Source: an uncultured Campylobacter sp. (lineage in GTDB: Bacteria > Campylobacterota > Campylobacteria > Campylobacterales > Campylobacteraceae). From it: a stretch of 64,000 bases of DNA. The first letter of the stretch is position 1; every line of letters begins with the position of its first letter. A program made the translations under genes and the position numbers. The DNA lies in the NCBI RefSeq assembly GCF_938030145.1, contig NZ_CALHGM010000030.1:54818-118817 (forward strand). Reading direction: 5' to 3'. The notes under the pieces are model-generated. The model saw only the letters and a list, made by a program, of their open reading frames with translations, had not been told where the DNA came from and ran no database searches. Positions 33,814 through 42,549 of the stretch are shown here, in pieces.

Positions 33814-34527
33814 ATGCAAAATTTAGAACAAAATCAAATTCCCGCCGCCGAGCGAGGATTTTTTAACCTAATGTCGCTAGCCATCATCGCCCTCGTGGCG
33901 CTCCCGGTCGGTATAGCCTGCTTGATACTGGGCTTTGGTATGGGGGATAGCCCGTGCGTGATGTGCTGGGCGGAGAGGATCACGATGATAGCCATCAGCC
34001 TTATCGCGCTTTTTATCCTTAGATACGGCTTAAGACCCGGCTACGTCGCGGCGCTTTTGCTAATGGCTTGCTGGGGGATATTCAACGGCTTTATCCACTA
34101 CAGCCTTGATGGGACGTTCGGCGGCTACCTCGACATAAAACAGGGCTTCGGACTTGAAATTTTAGGCGCGCACACGCAACTTTGGGTCATCGTCGTAGAT
34201 TTTTGCGCGATCGTGTTTTTGGCGGTCATATTTTTATGTAGCAAAAATTTGGGCGAGATAATGAAAAAGAGCACTAGTGGCGAATACGGCGAGTTTTTGC
34301 GCTACTTGCCTCTGGGTAAGATCGCAAATTTAATTTTCATCGTCATCATCGTCGCAAACTGCGCACAGGCTTTCATCGTCTCAGGCCCGCCGCCGTATCT
34401 GGGCTCTAGCACGCCGGCTAGATTAAGTCTTGATCCCGCCAAATGGTTTTGGGAAAAAGATCACTGGCAAAGTGCGCTTGATTTTAGATTTGATTGGAAT
34501 CCGGAACTTCCGGATCTGCCAAACTAA
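33814..34527 (+). CDS. dsbI: DsbI-type disulfide-forming inner-membrane protein (membrane part only)
   Basis: 237 residues, about five membrane helices. The DsbB-like redox motif Cys48-Val-Met-Cys51 (MGDSPCVMCWAERI) sits at the membrane edge as in DsbB/DsbI quinone-linked oxidases, which reoxidise a periplasmic thiol oxidase and pass electrons to quinone. A second periplasmic cysteine pair is not evident. From memory C. jejuni DsbI is about 500 residues with a C-terminal propeller; here the reading frame ends after the membrane part and the propeller is a separate gene 11 bases later. Second gene of a seven-gene operon with a molybdoenzyme. Confidence 0.85.
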   Translation: MQNLEQNQIPAAERGFFNLMSLAIIALVALPVGIACLILGFGMGDSPCVMCWAERITMIAISLIALFILRYGLRPGYVAALLLMACWGIFNGFIHYSLDGTFGGYLDIKQGFGLEILGAHTQLWVIVVDFCAIVFLAVIFLCSKNLGEIMKKSTSGEYGEFLRYLPLGKIANLIFIVIIVANCAQAFIVSGPPPYLGSSTPARLSLDPAKWFWEKDHWQSALDFRFDWNPELPDLPN

Positions 34528-34538
34528 GGAGCAAAAAG

Positions 34539-35435
34539 ATGAAAAAGCTGATGATTTTTATGGCGCTAGCGGCTCTGGCGTTTGGGTTTGAGTTTAATCT
34601 CGATAGCAAAGCAGGTGCACTTGAAGGCGTGAAGGAGCTCGGTGCACCGAGTGCTGAAGTGAGTTTAAGCTTACAAAACGACGCGCCGATTACGGGAGCG
34701 GATTATGACGCAGATAAAAAGCAGTTCGCGCTGGTTTCTAAAAATAACGAATTTTACGTTGCGGACGAAAATTTAAAGCCGCTTAGATACGGTAAGCACG
34801 ATCGCCACTTTATAATGGAGATGGAAGCGACCGTAGGTGCGACGTGGTATAAAAACGAGATTGGCATGATAAGCTTTAATAAAACTTTCGTATTTTATGA
34901 GCCTGCGGACGGGCTTAGTGCAGAGGAGCAAAACAGCCAGTGGAGGCACTTGACCGAGGGCTGGGATAAATGGAAGCTAAACGATCTTGGCAACAAAGGG
35001 CGCTTCTCCACGCTTCGAGCAAAGCAGCAGTATATCCTCGGCTGGGATTACGACGCGGCTGCGAATAAATTTATCGTTGCGTCCGTGCCTAACGACGTGA
35101 GGGATTATTGGAGCGTGGCGGTGTTTGACGGCGACGATAAGATGATTTTGGAGGAATTTATTCCGCAAATCGGCTCAAATTTAAAGCTAAAAGAGAGCAG
35201 GAGCCTAGGCGAATACTATGTCACGGGCATCGATGCTCAGCCTGACGCCGTTTATCTTTTGAGTAAAAATTTCTCGACCATTTTAAAGTTAAATTTACAA
35301 ACTCATAAGATTGAGGATGCATATGGCTTTAGCGGAGCGGCAAACGCGAGGGCGCTTGCTGTGAAGGACGGCAAATTTTATGTTTTTTCGCGCGAAGGCA
35401 AAGAAAATGAAGTTTTCATATACGATATGAAATAA
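34539..35435 (+). CDS. periplasmic propeller-like protein (split C-terminal DsbI part)
   Basis: 298 residues with signal peptide MKKLMIFMALAALAFGFEF. The mature part shows repeated blade-like units (ITGADYDADKKQFALVSKNN, YILGWDYDAAANKFIVASV, VTGIDAQPDAVYLLSKNF, ALAVKDGKFYVFSREGKENEVFIYD), each an outward strand with D-x-x-x-x-x-F/Y-x-x-V/L-S, as in six-bladed propellers. The ATG at 34539 is chosen for its AAGGAGC ribosome-binding site and intact signal peptide; an earlier in-frame start lies inside dsbI. It corresponds to the C-terminal domain of the one-chain DsbI of C. jejuni. No cysteine pair is visible, so it is more likely a docking than a redox domain. Confidence 0.8.
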   Translation: MKKLMIFMALAALAFGFEFNLDSKAGALEGVKELGAPSAEVSLSLQNDAPITGADYDADKKQFALVSKNNEFYVADENLKPLRYGKHDRHFIMEMEATVGATWYKNEIGMISFNKTFVFYEPADGLSAEEQNSQWRHLTEGWDKWKLNDLGNKGRFSTLRAKQQYILGWDYDAAANKFIVASVPNDVRDYWSVAVFDGDDKMILEEFIPQIGSNLKLKESRSLGEYYVTGIDAQPDAVYLLSKNFSTILKLNLQTHKIEDAYGFSGAANARALAVKDGKFYVFSREGKENEVFIYDMK

Positions 35436-35457
35436 AGCCCACATTTAAGGAGAAGAG

Positions 35458-37749
35458 ATGCAAAGACGTTCTTTCTTAAAAGGCGCGGGAGCGGCTCTAG
35501 CTACGGCGGGAGCCTCTCCAAGCCTATTTGGTATGGAGCAGTTTGAGGTGGATTTTAAACCGAAATCCTATAGAAACGAGCAGGGCGTAGAGTATCACTA
35601 CCTCACCTGTCCTAGAAACTGCCGCGACGCCTGTTCGATGATTGCAGAGATCAAAGACGGCAAGATGGTTAGCATCAAGGGCGATCCGAAGCACCCTCTA
35701 ACGCAAGGCACGGTCTGCGTCAAAGGTCATACCTACGCAATGCACCTATACAACGCCGATCGTATAATGTATCCGATGAAGCGCGTCGGTAAAAAGTGCG
35801 AGGGTAAATGGGAACGCATAAGCTGGGATCAAGCGCTAAAAGAGATAGCCGCGAAGCTTACTGAGATCAAAGCAAAATACGGCGGCGAGGCGCTGACGGA
35901 ATTTGTCTATTCGGGCAACGAAGGGCATATCTCAAAGACTATCGCGCCTGGAAATTTCTTTGAAAAATATGGCGCTACGAGGCTTGTACGTAATCCATGC
36001 GACTGGCCGCGCTATGCGGGCACGCCGAGCGTTATCGGTACGGACTTTTCAAAAGACGCGCTGGAAGTCGATGATAGCGATATGTATATCAGCTGGGGCT
36101 CAAACGAAGCCTATACGGCGGTGCACTGGATCAGATTTGCCCACCGCGTCAAAAAGCGAGGCGGTAAGATCATCGTCATAAATACGATCAGAATTCCGCT
36201 CGCAAACCAAGCCGATATGTTTATCCAGCTAAAGCCTTCGAGCGATCCGGCATTTTGTCTAGCAGTGTGCAAATTTTTGATAGAAGAAGATCTATATGAT
36301 CATGAATTCGTAGAAAAATATACAACCGGCTTTGAAGATCTAGTACATGAGTGCTCACTCTACACTTATGGCGAACTATCTGAAATGTGCGGAGCAAGCG
36401 TCGATCAGATCAAGGTTTTCGCGAGAGAATACGCCCACGCCAAAGCGCCTGCCATTATGCACGGCGACGGCGGACAAAGACACTTTAACGGCGCAAGGCT
36501 GGTGCGCGCGGTTACCTTCTTGCCGGTACTTACGGGTTGCCTTACAAAACTTGGCGGCGGATTATTTTGGGCTTACGTGCACGTAAAGGGCTGCTTTAAC
36601 TTCGATAACTGCATGCCAGATCTTTCGCCGAAAGACGCGGAAGGCAAAAAGATAGAGCGCCAGCAAATAAGCTATATAGAATTTGGCAAAGGTATCCAAA
36701 AGGAAAATCCGACCTATCTAGGTAAGCCGATAAATACGGTAATTCGAGCCTGTATCAACTACAACTCGAATTTGATGGTAACGGCGCCCAATACGAATTT
36801 AATCAAAAAACGCGTGATGGACGACGATTTTTTCTTGGTAGTTATCGATCCTTACGATACCGACACCTGCGACTACGCGGACTACGTATTGCCAGGCGTT
36901 ACCTTTATGGAGAGCGAGGATATTCAAAACGATCAAATTTCAGGCTACGTCTGCTACAACGCCCAAAGCATCAAGCCGTTGGGCGAAGCCAAGACGAATT
37001 TGGAATTTTTTAACGCTCTAGCCAAGGCGATGGGATATACCGAGGAGTGCTTCGACTGGGATAGCGAGACGGTTTGTAGAAGGTTTTTAGATACGGAATT
37101 TGCCAAAAAGCAAAATATCACCTACGAAAAGCTAAAGAGCGTAGGCTGGATTAAGCCGTTTAGAACGCCTGAGACGATGAAAGATCAGTTTCCTTACTAC
37201 CCTTATGCGCCGAAAGATAAGCTGGTATTCGGTACTAAAAGCGGCAAGTGCGAGCTTTATTCCGAGACATTCAAAGAGGCAGGTTATCATCCAGTGATCG
37301 ATCTTGACGACGATTGGGATTACTACAAAAGGCATAGAAATTTTGGCAAAGATTATTTGAAAAAATATCCGCTTTATTTTATGACGCCAGGCACGCAGCT
37401 TCAGGATAACTCAAACTGGGGCAATATGCCTTACATCCTAAAACGCGTCATTGTAAAGGGCAACGCCGAGCTATTTATGACGCGCGAGGATATGCTGGCG
37501 CGCGGTATCAAAGAGGGCGATACGGTCGAGGCCACGAATGAAAAGGGCACGGCGATATTTACGGCGGTCGAGACCAATCAGATGCAGCCTGGAATCGTTT
37601 ATGCATGGAATAATATCTGGGTTAAAGTCACCAAATCTCGCACGGGAGCAAATATCCTTTGCTCGGACGGAGTGAGCGATTTGGGTAACGGATCGACCTA
37701 TACCGCAAGCTTTTGTGAAGTAAAAAAAGCTGCAAAACAGGAGGCATAA
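35458..37749 (+). CDS. Tat-exported molybdopterin oxidoreductase catalytic subunit (DMSO reductase family)
   Basis: 763 residues. The twin-arginine signal MQRRSFLKGAGAAL directs export as a folded protein. A 4Fe-4S site is formed by Cys51, Cys55, Cys59 and Cys87 (CPRNCRDAC...TVCVKG). The bis-MGD fold follows (ISWDQALKEIAAKL, DMYISWGSNEAYT, IVINTIR, MHGDGGQRHFNGA, VIDPYDTDTCDYADYVLPG) and ends with the C-terminal cap domain (MTPGTQLQDNSNWGN). Cys181 or Asp182 in RNPCDWPRYAG is at the place of the Mo ligand. With the B, chaperone and anchor genes behind it, this is a complete quinol-linked periplasmic reductase. Substrate unknown: S- or N-oxides, polysulfide/thiosulfate or similar. Confidence 0.92.
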   Translation: MQRRSFLKGAGAALATAGASPSLFGMEQFEVDFKPKSYRNEQGVEYHYLTCPRNCRDACSMIAEIKDGKMVSIKGDPKHPLTQGTVCVKGHTYAMHLYNADRIMYPMKRVGKKCEGKWERISWDQALKEIAAKLTEIKAKYGGEALTEFVYSGNEGHISKTIAPGNFFEKYGATRLVRNPCDWPRYAGTPSVIGTDFSKDALEVDDSDMYISWGSNEAYTAVHWIRFAHRVKKRGGKIIVINTIRIPLANQADMFIQLKPSSDPAFCLAVCKFLIEEDLYDHEFVEKYTTGFEDLVHECSLYTYGELSEMCGASVDQIKVFAREYAHAKAPAIMHGDGGQRHFNGARLVRAVTFLPVLTGCLTKLGGGLFWAYVHVKGCFNFDNCMPDLSPKDAEGKKIERQQISYIEFGKGIQKENPTYLGKPINTVIRACINYNSNLMVTAPNTNLIKKRVMDDDFFLVVIDPYDTDTCDYADYVLPGVTFMESEDIQNDQISGYVCYNAQSIKPLGEAKTNLEFFNALAKAMGYTEECFDWDSETVCRRFLDTEFAKKQNITYEKLKSVGWIKPFRTPETMKDQFPYYPYAPKDKLVFGTKSGKCELYSETFKEAGYHPVIDLDDDWDYYKRHRNFGKDYLKKYPLYFMTPGTQLQDNSNWGNMPYILKRVIVKGNAELFMTREDMLARGIKEGDTVEATNEKGTAIFTAVETNQMQPGIVYAWNNIWVKVTKSRTGANILCSDGVSDLGNGSTYTASFCEVKKAAKQEA

Positions 37750-37750
37750 A

Positions 37751-38302
37751 ATGAAACGAAAACAAGGATTTTTATTTGATTACAACTTTTGCATAGGTTG
37801 TAAGGCGTGTGAAATTTCATGTCAGGTCTATCATAACCAAGACCCCGACATCAACTGGCGCCACGTCGATATGATGCTCATCCATGAAGACGAGATCGAA
37901 AAGGAAATTTTCATCTCGCATTCGTGCCACCATTGTGAAGAGCCTGCGTGTATGGATGTTTGTCCCGTGGGAGCTTATATTAAACTTGAAAACGGCATAG
38001 TTCAGCCGTTGCACGATAAATGTATCGGTTGCGGATATTGCTTAGTCGCCTGTCCTTACGGCTCGATAACCAAAGGCAAAGACGGCAAAGCGCAAAAGTG
38101 TAACCTCTGCGCCGAGAAGCTCGAGCGCGGCGAGGAGCCTGCGTGCGTAGCGGGCTGTCCTTGCGACGTGCTAAAGCTAGTTGATAGCGATGTGAGCGAT
38201 AGTGCGGGAATGGAGAAAGAGATGCCGGGCTTTAAGCACTTTTTTACAAAGCCAAACATCCGCTTCTATCCTCGTATGAAGCGCAATGAGTTTATCCACT
38301 AA
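37751..38302 (+). CDS. four-cluster 4Fe-4S electron-transfer subunit (DmsB/PsrB-like)
   Basis: 183 residues with four cysteine groups of the DmsB/NrfC/PsrB type: CIGCKACEISC (14-24), CHHCEEPACMDVC (near 60-72), CIGCGYCLVAC (near 91-101) and CNLCAEKLERGEEPACVAGC (near 118-137), each expected to hold a 4Fe-4S cluster. It has no signal peptide, so it would be carried out by the Tat substrate encoded just upstream (1-base gap). It passes electrons from the NrfD-like anchor to the molybdenum subunit. Confidence 0.95.
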   Translation: MKRKQGFLFDYNFCIGCKACEISCQVYHNQDPDINWRHVDMMLIHEDEIEKEIFISHSCHHCEEPACMDVCPVGAYIKLENGIVQPLHDKCIGCGYCLVACPYGSITKGKDGKAQKCNLCAEKLERGEEPACVAGCPCDVLKLVDSDVSDSAGMEKEMPGFKHFFTKPNIRFYPRMKRNEFIH

Positions 38303-38312
38303 GGATAAAAAG

Positions 38313-38960
38313 ATGCGTAATTTAAAGCAGAGTCTTTGCGTCGAGGACTTTTTGAGGCAGGTATTTTTGGTGCCTCTTACCGGTGAAAATTTGGACGAGC
38401 TTTTAAATTTGACACAGGATTTTGCGCCTAAGTTTAAAGAGCATAAATTTATCCCCGAATTCACTAAATGCAAAAACGAGTCAAATTTAATCGATGAAAT
38501 TCGCTACGAATTCAATAGGCTCTTCGTAGGCCCTAAGCGCCCCAAAGCCGAGCCTTACGAGTCGGTGTATTTCGACTATCAAACGATGTTTGGAGCAAAG
38601 ACGATGCAGGTGCGAAGCTTTTACGAGAGCTCGGGGCTAAAACTCGAGGATGCGCAGCTTGATAAATTTCCCGACGATTTCATCGGGTACGAGCTGCAAT
38701 ATCTTTATTTTCTAAGTTTTAGCGCGCTAAAGGCGGAGGATGAGGCTAAATTTAATGAAATTTTGCATAAAAAGGCGGAATTTATCGCCGCTCATCCGTC
38801 GCAGTGGTTTTGCAAATTTGCCGCTCGCTGCGACGAGCACGCAAATTTAGACCTTTGGAAGAGTTTCGGAAGCTTTTTAAATCTCTACCTAAATAGCGAG
38901 ATGGATGCGCTGAAAAGTGCGCTAAAAGATCCTGAAATTTTTGAAAATTTAAAGGAATGA
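38313..38960 (+). CDS. TorD/DmsD-like molybdoenzyme chaperone
   Basis: 215 residues, all helical. The TorD family block EFNRLFVGPKRPKAEPYESVYFD (near 62-84) and the following MQVRSFYESSGLKLEDAQLDKFPDDFIGYELQYLYFLS are typical: the E-P-Y-E-S-V-Y segment and D-H/D-x-G-x-E-L-x-F/Y. These chaperones guard the Tat signal and help insert the cofactor. The ATG at 38313 has AAGGATAAAAAG at good spacing; an upstream in-frame start lies inside the ferredoxin gene. Overlaps the anchor gene by 4 bases (ATGA). Confidence 0.88.
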   Translation: MRNLKQSLCVEDFLRQVFLVPLTGENLDELLNLTQDFAPKFKEHKFIPEFTKCKNESNLIDEIRYEFNRLFVGPKRPKAEPYESVYFDYQTMFGAKTMQVRSFYESSGLKLEDAQLDKFPDDFIGYELQYLYFLSFSALKAEDEAKFNEILHKKAEFIAAHPSQWFCKFAARCDEHANLDLWKSFGSFLNLYLNSEMDALKSALKDPEIFENLKE

Positions 38961-39850
38961 CAATGGTACAGACGACTTGGGGATGGCTCATAGTCATCTA
39001 TCTGTTTTTAGGCGGTCTAGGCGCCGGAGCATTTTTGTGCTCGGCTTTGGCTTACAAGGGCTTTTTGGGCTCATTAAACGAGAGGTTTTATAAATTTGGC
39101 TTTCTGCTCGCACCCGTTGCGGTGATAATAGGAACTGCGCTTTTGCTGTTTGACTTGGCGCCGAGCGCTGCGATAAATCCTCTTAAAATTTTACAGCTCT
39201 ACACGCGCCCAGTTTCGATGATGAGCATAGGTACATATCTGCTTACGTTTTTTATCGTAATTAGCGTTTTGGTGCTTTTACAGATCAAAAAGAGCGGTAA
39301 AATTTGCGACATGATGCTCACGCTCGGAGCCATTCTGGCGCTTGGAGTGATGGGATATACGGGGCTACTGCTTTACGTCGTAAAGGCGATCCCGCTTTGG
39401 GCTAGCGTGTGGCTACCGATTTTATTTACGATCTCCGCAATCTCTACGGGGCTTAGTGCGAACGCCGCCGCTACGCTAAATGCAGGGCACGGGCTAAGCC
39501 ACTGCGCGCATAAATTTCACGTCGTGTTAGTCGCGCTTGAGATTGTTGCGGTGCTAGCGCTATTTGCTAGCGTAAAAAGTGAGGCTGCGGGTATGGCGAG
39601 CGTAACCAAGATAATCAGCGGCTCGCTTGCGCCGATGTTTTGGATAGGCTTTGTCGTGTTTGGGCTTGCTTTGCCGCTGCTAGGCGGAAGTAAATTTATG
39701 CTTCGCAGCTGCAGCGTGAATGTAGACGGTAGCGTCTGTGCGCACGGCGGCGAGGAGGTAAAAAGCTGTGTTTATAACGAATACGGCGTGCTTATAGGCG
39801 GCTTTTGCCTAAGAGCGTTTATCGTGCTCGGCGCGGTCTATATATTTTAA
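38957..39850 (+). CDS. NrfD/PsrC-like quinol-binding membrane anchor
   Basis: 297 residues with about eight membrane helices, beginning TWGWLIVIYLFLGGLGAGAFL, the typical NrfD opening with the glycine-rich turn. Further family blocks are TRPVSMMSIGTYLLTFF and GVMGYTGLLLYVVKAIPLWASVWLPILFTISAISTG. It anchors the A and B subunits to the membrane and takes electrons from menaquinol. A soluble loop near residue 255 (SCSVNVDGSVCAHGGEEVKSC) adds three cysteines not usual for the family. Last gene of the operon, followed by a strong terminator. Confidence 0.92.
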   Translation: MTMVQTTWGWLIVIYLFLGGLGAGAFLCSALAYKGFLGSLNERFYKFGFLLAPVAVIIGTALLLFDLAPSAAINPLKILQLYTRPVSMMSIGTYLLTFFIVISVLVLLQIKKSGKICDMMLTLGAILALGVMGYTGLLLYVVKAIPLWASVWLPILFTISAISTGLSANAAATLNAGHGLSHCAHKFHVVLVALEIVAVLALFASVKSEAAGMASVTKIISGSLAPMFWIGFVVFGLALPLLGGSKFMLRSCSVNVDGSVCAHGGEEVKSCVYNEYGVLIGGFCLRAFIVLGAVYIF

Positions 39851-39868
39851 CCCCTCCTTTCTGATACC

Positions 39869-39893
39869 GGTCGGACGAAAGTCCGACCTTATT
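39869..39893 (+). terminator. intrinsic terminator of the molybdoenzyme operon
   Basis: A perfect 8-bp stem GGTCGGAC / GTCCGACC closed by a GAAA tetraloop, followed by TTATT, 18 bases after the anchor gene stop. Confidence 0.8.
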
Positions 39894-40030
39894 AAATTTT
39901 ATCACTCTTTTGCTTTTGCAAGCAAATCGCCTACTTGATCGCTCACATCTGCTAACGGCGTAAATTCACACTATTTAGCTAAAATTTCGATATAATCTCC
40001 GCTTTAAAAATTAAAATTTAAAGGAAACAC

Positions 40031-40744
40031 ATGAAATTTATTTCTCACAAATTTTTAAAAAGCGCGGTTTTGCTGGCGGCATTAGGATCTTTTGCGACTT
40101 GCGGCGCAGAGACGCACCAGCCTAACGGCTACGCCATAAGCGGCGCGGCGCTATCGGCGATAGAGGAGGACAATAGGGCGAAAGAAAATTATCTAGTCAT
40201 CGACGTCAGAAGCGCAGATGAGTACGCTGCAGGCCACATAAAACACGCGATCAACATCCCGCTTGAGCAGCTTGAAAGCAGGCTGGATGAGATAAACGCC
40301 TACAAGGATAAAAACGTCGTGCTTTATTGCAATACGGGCAATCGCAGCAGCAAGGCGCTTGATCTGCTTAAACAAAAGGGCTTCAATGTGCTTATGAACG
40401 CGCCCGGTGTGAAGCAGTACGACTACGAGCTGTATAAGGTCGGCAGCATAAACGCGGAGGGGTTTTTGAAAATAGCAAATGATCCAAACGTACTGGTCAT
40501 CGACGCTAGGCAGAAGCAGGACTACGACGCGGGGCATATGAAAGGCGCGATAAATATCCCATACGGCGAGCCTTTAGAAAACTACAAAGACGTACTTGAG
40601 GCCAACAAAGACAAAAAGATAATCACGCACTGCTACAGCGGCAACCGTAGCGCCAAGCTAGCCAAAGCCCTAAACGAGCGAGGCTACAACGTCACAAATC
40701 TACTCGACGGCACGAAAGAGTATAATTACGAGTTGGTGAAATAA
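40031..40744 (+). CDS. tandem-domain periplasmic rhodanese
   Basis: 237 residues. Signal peptide (LKSAVLLAALGSFATCGA) followed by two full rhodanese domains: the first with LVIDVRSADEYAAGHIKHAINIP and active-site loop Cys100 in YCNTGNRSS, the second with LVIDARQKQDYDAGHMKGAINIP and Cys201 in HCYSGNRSA. Both cysteines are present, so both domains may carry persulfide; this differs from thiosulfate sulfurtransferases in which only the C-terminal cysteine is kept. The NRS loop ending resembles GlpE/PspE-type single-domain rhodaneses. It stands behind the molybdoenzyme operon, so a role in periplasmic sulfur transfer is plausible. Confidence 0.9.
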   Translation: MKFISHKFLKSAVLLAALGSFATCGAETHQPNGYAISGAALSAIEEDNRAKENYLVIDVRSADEYAAGHIKHAINIPLEQLESRLDEINAYKDKNVVLYCNTGNRSSKALDLLKQKGFNVLMNAPGVKQYDYELYKVGSINAEGFLKIANDPNVLVIDARQKQDYDAGHMKGAINIPYGEPLENYKDVLEANKDKKIITHCYSGNRSAKLAKALNERGYNVTNLLDGTKEYNYELVK

Positions 40745-40818
40745 ATCAAGATTGGCTCTTGGGGTAAAATTTTACGATTGCTTTTTGCATTTGCCAGGTC
40801 TTTGTAATATGCAGCTTC

Positions 40819-40848
40819 GCGGCGCCGATAAGACAGGCGCCGCTAAAT
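40819..40848 (+). terminator. possible intrinsic terminator of the rhodanese gene
   Basis: GCGGCGCC / GGCGCCGC forms a perfect 8-bp stem with a 9-base loop, followed by TAAATTT. The T-run is weak, so this is tentative. Confidence 0.4.
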
Positions 40849-41355
40849 TTGAAATTATTTGCTCCGCCTGCTCATTTAGCGCCTACTTTGCATAAAATTT
40901 GCCTTTGATGTAGGGCGTAAATTTTAAATTCTCCATACTGAGGCAATAATAGCGCTTGGGAGTTTAACTCCTTTTAGAGGAATTTTTAAAATTTAAATCA
41001 TAAAGTTGTAGTGGAAAAGCAGGTATTTAGAGCTGAAAAAATAGAAATTTACAAGCTAGCGCGGGTTTTGTGGGATGTAAAATTGAAACGGACTCTATAA
41101 AAGTTGCGTGAATTTTAAATGCAACCTAATCGCTTAAAAATTTTACTTCCGAAAATGGAATTTCACGCTAGTGGTGCGCGCGTTTTAAATAGCCTCACCA
41201 ATTTCGATAAAATTTGCGCTTTAGTAGAGGCAAGTAAAATCAAGACCGAATTCTAAAAGCAAATTAAGCCCGCAACGTATTCTCCCACTTAGTCATTACA
41301 ATAAAACTAATTTCAAGCGGAAGTCAAGCGCACGAATTAAATTCTGTACGAAATT
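40849..41355. other. intergenic region, no gene recognised
   Basis: About 500 bases between converging genes, rich in AAATTTAA and TAAAATTT words. No frame with a plausible start, no RNA gene and no repeat unit other than these words was recognised. Confidence 0.45.
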
Positions 41356-42144
41356 TTATTCAACCAAGAATTCCTTCTTATCGATCGTGCCATGATAAAA
41401 AATCCCGAGCGTATCATCAAAGGTCTTATCCAAAAATCCGTCTTTTTTTAGTCCTACTAAAGATGTATTGATTAGCTCTAGCAGCGCATTATTGCCCTTC
41501 TGCACGGCGATTGCGTTGTAAGTTTGCTTACCTAGACCATCTAAAGCAACTTGCGTTTTATTATCAATGATCGCGTATGCGTGCAGGATTAGATTATCAT
41601 CGACATGCACGGCATTTTTCGTCCTTTTGAAAGCGCGGTAGCATTTAGCCGAGCTGGCGCAAAAGTTTAAATTCTTTCTAAAGCCTGCTTTTCGTAAGAA
41701 ATTGTGAATAGGAGAGTGTTTGATGACGAAAATCCTCTTTTTGCGCAGCTGATCGAAACTCGTGATATTCTCGTCTTTTTTGGCTAGCACACCCACCTGC
41801 ACCTTAAAATAAGGCTCTGAAAAATCCACCTTCTTAGCTCGCGCAGGCGTCGGAGTAAAGGTCGCAATCACTATATCTGCCTCATTGCGTTGCAAAGCGC
41901 TAATGCGCCTTGAAGCCGTGATCGGGATAAATTTTACCTTGCCGGGATTATCTCCGAAAATCTCCTTACCGAGCTTTTCGCCAAGAGCAATCTCAAATCC
42001 CCTATATTTGCCGTCTACGAGCGCACTAAACGGCGGCTGATCGTTATATACACCTATGCGAACGAGCCTATCTTTTTTGATCTGATCCAAAGAATTTGCA
42101 GATAGAAAACCAAGTAGCAGAGCCGCCAAAACAAATACTTTCAT
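41356..42144 (-). CDS. orphan periplasmic amino-acid-binding protein (family 3)
   Basis: 262 residues: signal peptide MKVFVLAALLLGFLSAN, no lipobox cysteine, then the family 3 solute-binding pattern: LVRIGVYNDQPPFSALVDGKYRGFEIAL, VKFIPITASRRISALQRNEADIVIATFTPTPARAKKVDFSEPY, and a late ALDGLGKQTYNAIAVQKGNN. It resembles PEB1-type aspartate/glutamate binding proteins in general build but has an unusual basic middle (IHNFLRKAGFRKNLNFCASSAKCYRAFKR). No permease or ATPase lies nearby, so it may serve the cjaA-type system at 8456-11386 or a distant one. AAAGGGGA ribosome-binding site. Confidence 0.88.
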   Translation of the reverse strand: MKVFVLAALLLGFLSANSLDQIKKDRLVRIGVYNDQPPFSALVDGKYRGFEIALGEKLGKEIFGDNPGKVKFIPITASRRISALQRNEADIVIATFTPTPARAKKVDFSEPYFKVQVGVLAKKDENITSFDQLRKKRIFVIKHSPIHNFLRKAGFRKNLNFCASSAKCYRAFKRTKNAVHVDDNLILHAYAIIDNKTQVALDGLGKQTYNAIAVQKGNNALLELINTSLVGLKKDGFLDKTFDDTLGIFYHGTIDKKEFLVE

Positions 42145-42549
42145 TTGCTCCCCTTTTAGTTGAAATAAGGCGCAATTATAATAAAAAGAAATTATAGCCA
42201 GCTAAAATTCTGCGATTTATGGCGCATTTTCATCTAAATTTATGAAAAGATGAAATTCGCGGAGAAATTCTATGTCCAATTTACAAACGAAATCTCATAA
42301 AAAACTTACACGAGCGAAAAAAGCTTTTAATTAAATTTTATAGACAAAATCTACGGATGAATTTCACGCTAGAAAACCTTAGCTAAATTTACGATATTCT
42401 TAAAAGCAAGCACCGAAATTCTACGCAGATTTAGCGTCTAATTGCGGATTTAGCTAAGGGACGAAATTTAGCTCCGCTGTTGCGCAGAAGCTCAAGCTCT
42501 TAAAATTTCGTCAAGACCAAGCCAAGATGAAACGTAGCGGCCGATAAGT
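42145..42549. other. intergenic region, no gene recognised
   Basis: About 400 AT-rich bases between the end of nifU and the start of the binding-protein gene's upstream region. No frame, RNA gene or convincing terminator was recognised. Confidence 0.45.
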
